Shown one piece after another: positions 57,948 to 64,000 of a stretch of 64,000 nucleotides of DNA. Position 1 is the stretch's first letter; each line of letters begins with the position of its first letter. A model generated the notes under the pieces. The model was not told where the DNA came from. It made no database searches and saw only the letters and a list, made by a program, of their open reading frames with translations. Source of the DNA: Aaosphaeria pasadenensis (Eukaryota; Ascomycota; Dothideomycetes; Pleosporales); assembly GCA_022813625.1 (NCBI GenBank), contig JAKLMB010000011.1, positions 372,001 through 436,000 of the forward strand, in the 5' to 3' direction. The position numbers were made by a program, and so were the translations under genes.

Positions 57948-58570
57948 GTGATGGTTTTTTTTTTGGGATGGCGCAGGTTGGCAGGCGTGGAGGGGATGAT
58001 TGAAGTATGTGTGACCTCGAGGTTTTTATATCAGGTAGATAGGATAGGATACTGGGTGGGTTGGTGGGTTTGGGGTATATATCATGGTCACATATGCACA
58101 TACATGGAGCAATAGGTCTTCACCCAACGGACTATTAGTTTAGGAAAAAGAACATATATTTCAATTCATTCATAATATATGGTTACAATGATGTTTGCAT
58201 ACATGTAGATAGGGATTTGTGCTTGGATGCGTGGGTGGATAGAATGGCATGGCATGGCATGGCAGGGAATCAAGGTACTCTCTTCCGCTCTTATTCACCT
58301 AGGTAGATATTGGGTTTAAGCTAAGAGATGGCCGATTGACAGTCATCAAGGCTTCGAAGAATGTCTTCCGGACACACATACACACATACGCAGAGCAAGA
58401 AGACATTAATATAGGAAGAAAGATTCTTTTCGATTCAATCCCTAATATGTATTTATATTGTTCATTTCTTTTTAATCCGTTTCGTCGTCCTTTCCAATCC
58501 CTTTTTTTGGTGGCAGTGTCGTCGAAACTTCTCATGTCATATCCCTATCCTATCCTCTTGAGTGGATAAT
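57948..58570. other. Convergent 3' region between the POT1/Cdc13-domain gene and NDK1
   Basis: About 620 bp, AT-rich, with a pentanucleotide tggca repeat (about four copies, 58244-58264). No gene is recognised. Confidence 0.6.
58244..58264. repeat. TGGCA pentanucleotide microsatellite
   Basis: Four tandem tggca units in the convergent 3' region upstream of the NDK1 stop. Confidence 0.8.
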
Positions 58571-59466
58571 CTAAGGCTTCTCGTAGACCCAGTCGAACTG
58601 GGAGGACTTCCAGCTCTGGACCTCACCCTCCTTGAACCAGAGGGCAATCTCCTTCTTGGCGTTCTCGACGGAGTCGGAGCCGTGGCAGACGTTGCGGCCG
58701 ACGTCCTTTGGTGATGAGTTAGTTGGTTGTTCGGTTTGAGAGGTTAGGGGGAGGGGGAGATGAGGGAGAAAGAGAAGAGAGACGTACGATGGCGTAGTCG
58801 CCACGGATGGTGCCGGGGGCGGAGGCAAGAGGGTTGGTGGCTCCGAGGATGACACGGCCGGTCTTGACGGCGTCGCGGCCCTCCCAGACCATGGCGGCGA
58901 TGGGGCCGGATCCCATGTCTTTGTGCAGGTTGTCAGTGATTTGTTTGTATCATCGTGGGTTGTTTTATGTTGTTGGTTGAGCTGAGAAGATGTGGACGGA
59001 ATTCTTTTCAGAGCGGATGAAGAGGACGTACAGGCAATTAGACCGGGGAAGAAAGGCTTGCCGGCAAGGTCCTCGTAGTGCTTCTCGAGGTGCTCCTTGG
59101 AGGCGGAGACGAGCTTGAGGGCGACGAGCTTGAAGCCGCGGTTCTCGAAGCGGGAGATGATGGGTCCGACGAGGCCACGCTGGATGGTGGGGTTAGCATT
59201 GGATTCATAGTGTTTGTATTGTGGTCATGTAGGATGAATTGGAGGGAGATTGATGCATAGAGGACAGTGCTTACCTGGACGCCATCGGGCTTGATAGCAA
59301 TGAAACTATACAGATGGATAATACGTTAGCATAACGGACTGGTTCAATTGTCGAGATTGTTGACCCATTGTTGCTCCAAAACAAATTGTATGGATTGGCG
59401 GGGTATGAGGGGTAGAGGTTAAGGTAGGGTAGATGGATGAACGTACGTCTGCTCGGTGGAAGACAT
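58571..59466 (-). CDS. NDK1: Nucleoside diphosphate kinase, 154 aa
   Basis: Five exons: 59466-59447, 59305-59275, 59179-59032, 58918-58788 and 58705-58571. The first two are tiny (20 and 31 bp), and introns are 82-141 bp. The protein begins MSSTEQTFIAIKPDGVQRGL, continues RFENRGFKLVALKL, FFPGLIAYMGSGPIAAMVWEG and GTIRGDYAI, and has the catalytic phospho-His at 118 in NVCHGSDS. Length matches eukaryotic NDPKs exactly. It transfers the gamma-phosphate of ATP to other nucleoside diphosphates, as a cytosolic hexamer. Several introns in a short, highly conserved gene suggest high expression with intron-aided mRNA production (inference). Confidence 0.97.
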
Positions 59467-60320
59467 TGTGGATGGATTGTTGTTTGTAGATGTGGAAGAG
59501 GGACAAGTAGGATTGGAAGTGAAGGGAAGAGAAGAGGAAGAGCTGGAGACGGTGGGTAGAAGTATAAGGGCGAAGGCGAGAAGGAGAAAGGAAAAGCGTG
59601 CTAAGGCGGTGGACACGAAAATATTGAGGGAGGGGCACCAACGACGCGGGTGCTGGCGTTTAGTTGCGTCTACTTAAGGTGCGGCGGTGCGTAGGCGTGG
59701 TCTCGATTCTATGGACACTTGGGAATGGGAAGGGATGGGATGGTTGATTGGGTGGGGGGGCTTTTTTCTTATGGAGGGGTGAATTCAGTAGAGATATACA
59801 AAATAAGGGTCTCATACGGTGGCTGGCTGATGGAGATAGATTCAGATGGATGAGGATAATGAGGCTGATAATTGTATTTAGCTAGTGTTATTGATGTTCC
59901 TGATTAGGTCTTGTTGCTGTCCTTGTCTAACTGTTTATTTACAAGCTGCTTCGTCTTGTCTCTGTAACTATAGAACTGTTGATGTTGATGTATTTTGTGC
60001 AAATCTACATAACCTTTATGCGTCGATTTTGGTGTGTGTTTCGAGTTATGCAGATTACCCAATACGGACTAGTTACGACAGCTATAATTGGACAATCGCG
60101 GGGGATCCGGAGTTACACTCGGCCCGACATGGATGGGAGCTTGTTTCACCACCTGGCCATACGGGCATACATGATCCATCCCATATCAAACAAAAGTGAC
60201 GGCTATCCACCAAGACGATCACGAATTCATGGTTTGAGGATTCTGGAAGACTCACAACCCTTCTCTGAAGCTTGTCTTCCGTCCTCTCGCTAGGCGAACA
60301 GCTACGTAAACTCCACCGCC
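59467..60320. promoter_or_regulatory. Divergent promoter region between NDK1 and the glucosidase II alpha gene
   Basis: About 850 bp between start codons. It includes purine-rich plus-strand sequence (the pyrimidine-rich NDK1 leader on the minus strand) near 59480-59600. No coding gene is recognised. Confidence 0.55.
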
Positions 60321-63300
60321 ATGCTGTCTCGATCAAGCTCCGCTCCCCGGTGGACGGGCTTCTTCCTTGTATTCCTCTCGTTATGCTCTCTCTTCGTACC
60401 TGCTGGTATGTAAACCACCACTCCCTTGCTGACGATCTTACCACCAAATATACAATATCATCGCCACCTCAGGCTACAATCAATTCGACTATTCACAATC
60501 ATCCATCATACTGACCTCAATCCATAGTCTCCGTCAAACATGAAAACTTCAAGACCTGCGCCCAGTCCGGCTTCTGCAAACGAAACCGACAGTTCGCCGA
60601 CGATGTAACCTCCTCATCTGCCTGGACTTCTCCATACAACATCGACCCCGCCACCATATCCTTCAGCAAAGGCCAATTGAATGCCGTCGTTCTTAAAACC
60701 GTAAAGGACGGAGAGGACAAAGTCCGGTTGCCGCTTACCGTCACATTCTTGGGGTCTGGAACTGCCCGTGTTACCCTCGATGAGGAGAAGAGGCAGAAGG
60801 GGGATATTCAATTGAGGGGCGATAGCAAGGTCCGAAAGGAACGATACAACGAGGCTTCTCAGTGGGCCCTTGTCGGCGGACTCGAAGTCTCCGAGGGTGC
60901 TGCTCTGAGCGAAAAGGCCGAGGATGGATTGACCAAGGTGTTCTACGGCGAGGGAGGAAAGCACCAGGCTCTCATTCGACACTCTCCCTTCAGCATCGAT
61001 TTCCAGAGAGACGGCGAGACCCAAGTCAAATTCAACGACCGCGGCCTCTTGAACCTAGAGCACTGGCGCGCCAAGAAGGAGAAGCCCGTCGAAGAGAAGA
61101 AAGAAGGCGAAGAGGAGAACAAGGAGGAAAAGAAAGAGGAGGAGGCTGAGAAGGAAGAAGATGAGAGCACATGGTGGGATGAGACCTTCGGCGGTAACAC
61201 CGACACGAAGCCCAGAGGTCCAGAGGCTGTGGCTTTGGATATTTCATTCCCCGGCTACGAGCACGTCTTTGGTATCCCCGAGCATGCCACCAGTTTGTCC
61301 TTGAAGACGACGAGGTAAGGATGATATTCACCGCTCCAGATAAACAATCAACTAACATACTTCGAGGGGCGGCGAAGGTAACTACAACGAGCCGTACCGA
61401 CTATACAACGCCGACGTTTTCGAGTACGAAATGGACAGCCCAATGACTTTATACGGAGCTATCCCGCTGATGCAAGCCCACCGCAAGGGTTCCACCGTCG
61501 GTGTCTTCTGGCTGAACGCTGCAGAGACCTGGGTCGATGTCACCAAGTCCAAGACTTCGGTCAACCCGCTCAGTCTCGGTACAAAGAGCCGCACAGATAC
61601 TGAAACCCACTGGATCTCTGAGAGCGGTCTGTTGGACGTCTTTGTGTTCCTTGGTCCTACTCCGCAGGACCTGAACCGCCAGTACGGCGAATTGACCGGC
61701 TTTACTCAGCTCCCCCAGTCCTTCGCAATTGCTTACCACCAGTGTCGATGGAACTATGTTTCCGATGACGATGTCAAGGATGTGGACCGCAAATTCGACA
61801 AATTCAACATCCCTTACGACGTGATCTGGCTCGATATCGAGTACACGCACGAGAAGAAGTATTTCACATGGGACCCTCTGACCTTTATCAATCCCACCAA
61901 GATGGGCAAGCAGTTGGAGAAGAGCATCAGGAAGCTTGTCGTCATCATCGACCCCCACATTAAGAACACCGATAACTACCCGGTTATTGATGAACTTAAG
62001 AAAAAGGATCTCGCCGTCAAGAACAAGGATGGAAACCAATACGAGGGATGGTGTTGGCCCGGCTCTTCCATGTGGATCGACTGCTTCAACCCTGCTGCTA
62101 TCACCTGGTGGAAAACTCTTTTCAAGTATGACAGTTTCAAGGGCACTCTCTCAAACACTTTCATCTGGAACGACATGAACGAGCCCTCCGTTTTCAACGG
62201 TCCAGAGACTACCATGCCCAAGGACAACGTACACTTTGGAGGCTGGGAACATCGCGATGTCCACAACATCAACGGCATGACCTTCCACAATGCCACTTAC
62301 CAGGCTCTCCTAGAGCGTAAGAAGGGTGAAGTTCGCCGTCCTTTCGCACTGACCCGTTCGTTCTACTCCGGTAGCCAACGTGTTGGAGCGATGTGGACTG
62401 GGGACAACCTCGCGGAGTGGTCTCATCTCGAGGCATCGCTTCCCATGGTCTTGAACCAGGGTATCTCTGGCTTCCCCTTCGCTGGTGCAGATGTTGGAGG
62501 TTTCTTCGGCAACCCAAGCAAGGAGCTCCTGACTCGCTGGTACCAGGCTGGTATCTACTACCCCTTCTTCCGAGGCCACGCCCACATTGACACGCGCCGC
62601 CGTGAACCATACATTGCTGGTTCTCCCTACACTGAGATCATGACCCAAGCTCTGCGTCTCCGTTACCAGCTCCTTCCTGCCTGGTACACCGCCTTCCACG
62701 AGGCCGCCACGACGGGCGCGCCCATCATCCGTCCCAACTACTGGGTCCATCCCGAAGATGAAGCCGGCTTCGCTATTGACGACCAGCTCTACGTCGGATC
62801 CACCGGTCTCCTCGCCAAGCCCGTCACGAAAGAAGGCGCTGACAGCGTTTCTGTCTACCTCGCAGACTCCCAGCCCTACTACGACTACTTCGACTTCACG
62901 ACCTACCAAGGCGCCGGCCACCACCACACCGTGCCCGCGCCCCTCGAGAAGATCCCCCTCCTCATGCAGGGCGGGCACGTCATCCCGCGCCGCGACCGCC
63001 CCCGCCGCTCCTCCGGCCTCATGAAGTTCGACCCCTTCACTCTCGTCGTGGTCCTCGACAGCGCCGGCAACGCAAACGGCACGCTCTACCTCGACGACGG
63101 CGAGACCTTCGAGTACGAGCAAGGCGCCTTCATCCACCGCCGCTTCTCCTTCTCCGCCAAGCACGCCTCCCTCACCTCCACCAACCTCGGCGGCCGCGCA
63201 ACCACCAAGACGGACAAGTACCTCAAGACCATGGCGCACGTGCGCGTCGAGAAAGTCGTCGTCGTCGGCGCGCCCGCGGCTTGGCAGCATAAGACCTCCG

Positions 63301-63485
63301 TCACGGTGATGGAGGAGGGCGCCAAGGAGTCCGCCCGCAGGAAACAGGTCGACTTCGAGTTCTTCCCCGCCGACGGGAAGAAGGCGGCCTGGGCTGTCGT
63401 CCGGGACCCCAGGGTCGCGATTGGGAAGGGCTGGAAGATCGATTTCTCGGATAAGAGCGGCGGCGACCACGGTCACCAGCATTAA
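60321..63485 (+). CDS. ROT2: ER glucosidase II alpha subunit (GH31), 996 aa
   Basis: Exons 60321-60405, 60528-61314 and 61367-63485, with introns of 122 and 52 bp. Exon 1 encodes the signal peptide (TGFFLVFLSLCSLFVPAG). The mature start VKHENFKTCAQSGFCKRNR is the glucosidase II hallmark. A Glu/Lys-rich insertion (about 210-245) precedes the galactose-mutarotase-like N-domain end. The GH31 core carries WNDMNEP with nucleophile Asp at about 560 and WTGDN with acid/base Asp at about 637. The enzyme trims the two inner alpha-1,3 glucoses from N-glycans in the ER lumen, controlling calnexin binding. It has no HDEL; retention depends on the beta subunit, which is not in this window. Confidence 0.96.
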
Positions 63486-64000
63486 GTCTCTGTGGGGGTG
63501 CGATGTGTGTAGTTTTGTTGTTTTGCCAAAATATCCAGTCGAAAGTCATAAGTAAATCAGATGTATAAGAAAAGCGTCGTTGAAAGTTAGCGTTTGTGTA
63601 GTCGTACTCGGCGTGACGGCATCAGTAGTACGAATAGAGAAATCATATATCATTTAAGATAGTTACCTAAAGAATCGACTTTGGCTAAATCTTCACATTC
63701 ATCACTCATTCATTCAACCGCTTCGATATGTTAAATGATGTTTTACATTGACTAATTTCTTTCTCTCTCTATTGGATACTCTTGATAAACTCACTCACTC
63801 GCTTGGTGAATACACACTCTCTATCTCCCTCCCTCCCTCCCTTCCGTCTTTCTCACTCAACGCACGAACAAACAGCCTAGTGTGGCATTCGCAGTACAAA
63901 AACAACCTCAGTTAAAAAGAACAAACAAGCAAACAAGCAAACACCCGCCCTTTCCATCCCCCATCTTTCCTTCCCAGGGATACCCATATCCCACCCATGA
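63486..64000. other. 3' flank of the glucosidase II gene and a pyrimidine-rich leader
   Basis: The first ~200 bases are AT-rich 3' UTR. From about 63750 the plus strand is C/T-rich with a ctcc repeat (63823-63843) and caaa/gcaa units near 63925. This resembles the leader of a plus-strand gene beginning beyond the window. No start codon of a gene is assigned. Confidence 0.5.

Noticed and set aside
60943..63549. Long minus-strand frame (390 codons) opposite the glucosidase II gene
   Set aside because: It is antisense to a clear GH31 coding exon, and its Gly/Val/Glu composition mirrors the GC-rich sense codons.

Overview
The window looks like nuclear DNA of a filamentous ascomycete (Pezizomycotina). 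Protein-coding genes are dense but separated by intergenic stretches of several kb. Almost every gene is interrupted by short GT-AG introns, mostly 47-60 bp, with CTAAC-like branch sites. The gene content is typical of that group: a Zn(II)2Cys6 regulator, a fungal P450, a DUF7730 protein, a URC4-type protein, glucosidase II alpha and a large POT1/Cdc13-domain protein. I could not assign a class or genus. No rRNA, convincing tRNA, transposon, virus or CRISPR sequence was seen.

Layout. 0-5.5 kb: a small conserved orphan (+), a CYP7/CYP8-like P450 (-) and, divergent from it, a secreted AIM6-like PLC-fold protein (+). 5.9-8.9 kb: an auxilin/Swa2 homologue (-). 8.9-14.2 kb: a long gene-free stretch ending in a pyrimidine-rich leader before URC4 (+, 14.2-15.9 kb). 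17.5-18.6 kb: the Rag GTPase Gtr1 (+). 21.3-24.3 kb: a Zn2Cys6 transcription factor (-). 27.1-29.3 kb: a WW-domain protein (+) convergent with a Yar1-like ankyrin protein (-). 29.3-33.8 kb: another gene-poor stretch. 33.8-45.5 kb: a compact housekeeping block of a Ypq1-type PQ-loop transporter (+), Mpo1 (-), signal peptidase subunit Spc3 (-), Xrn1 (-) and, from a shared promoter, Hat2 (+). 46.2-52.5 kb: an accessory-looking block with a 755-aa secreted orphan (-), divergent from a nine-exon secreted zincin metalloprotease (+), then a DUF7730 protein (-). 53.2-63.5 kb: a 1,565-aa protein with OB-fold-like ends and a POT1/Cdc13 domain (+), nucleoside diphosphate kinase (-) and glucosidase II alpha (+).

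Most genes are unlinked housekeeping functions: TORC1 signalling, vacuolar amino-acid transport, ER processing, mRNA decay, chromatin assembly, clathrin uncoating and sphingolipid breakdown. They do not form a pathway cluster. The parts most likely to hold something undescribed are the secreted orphan/metalloprotease pair at 46-51.4 kb and the large telomere-domain protein with several SUMO-interaction-like motifs. Splicing also shows unusual cases: a GC-AG intron in URC4, and stop-free introns of length 3n in the transcription factor and the secreted orphan that a simple ORF reading would translate. All gene models below were spliced by hand and the coding frame checked arithmetically across each junction.
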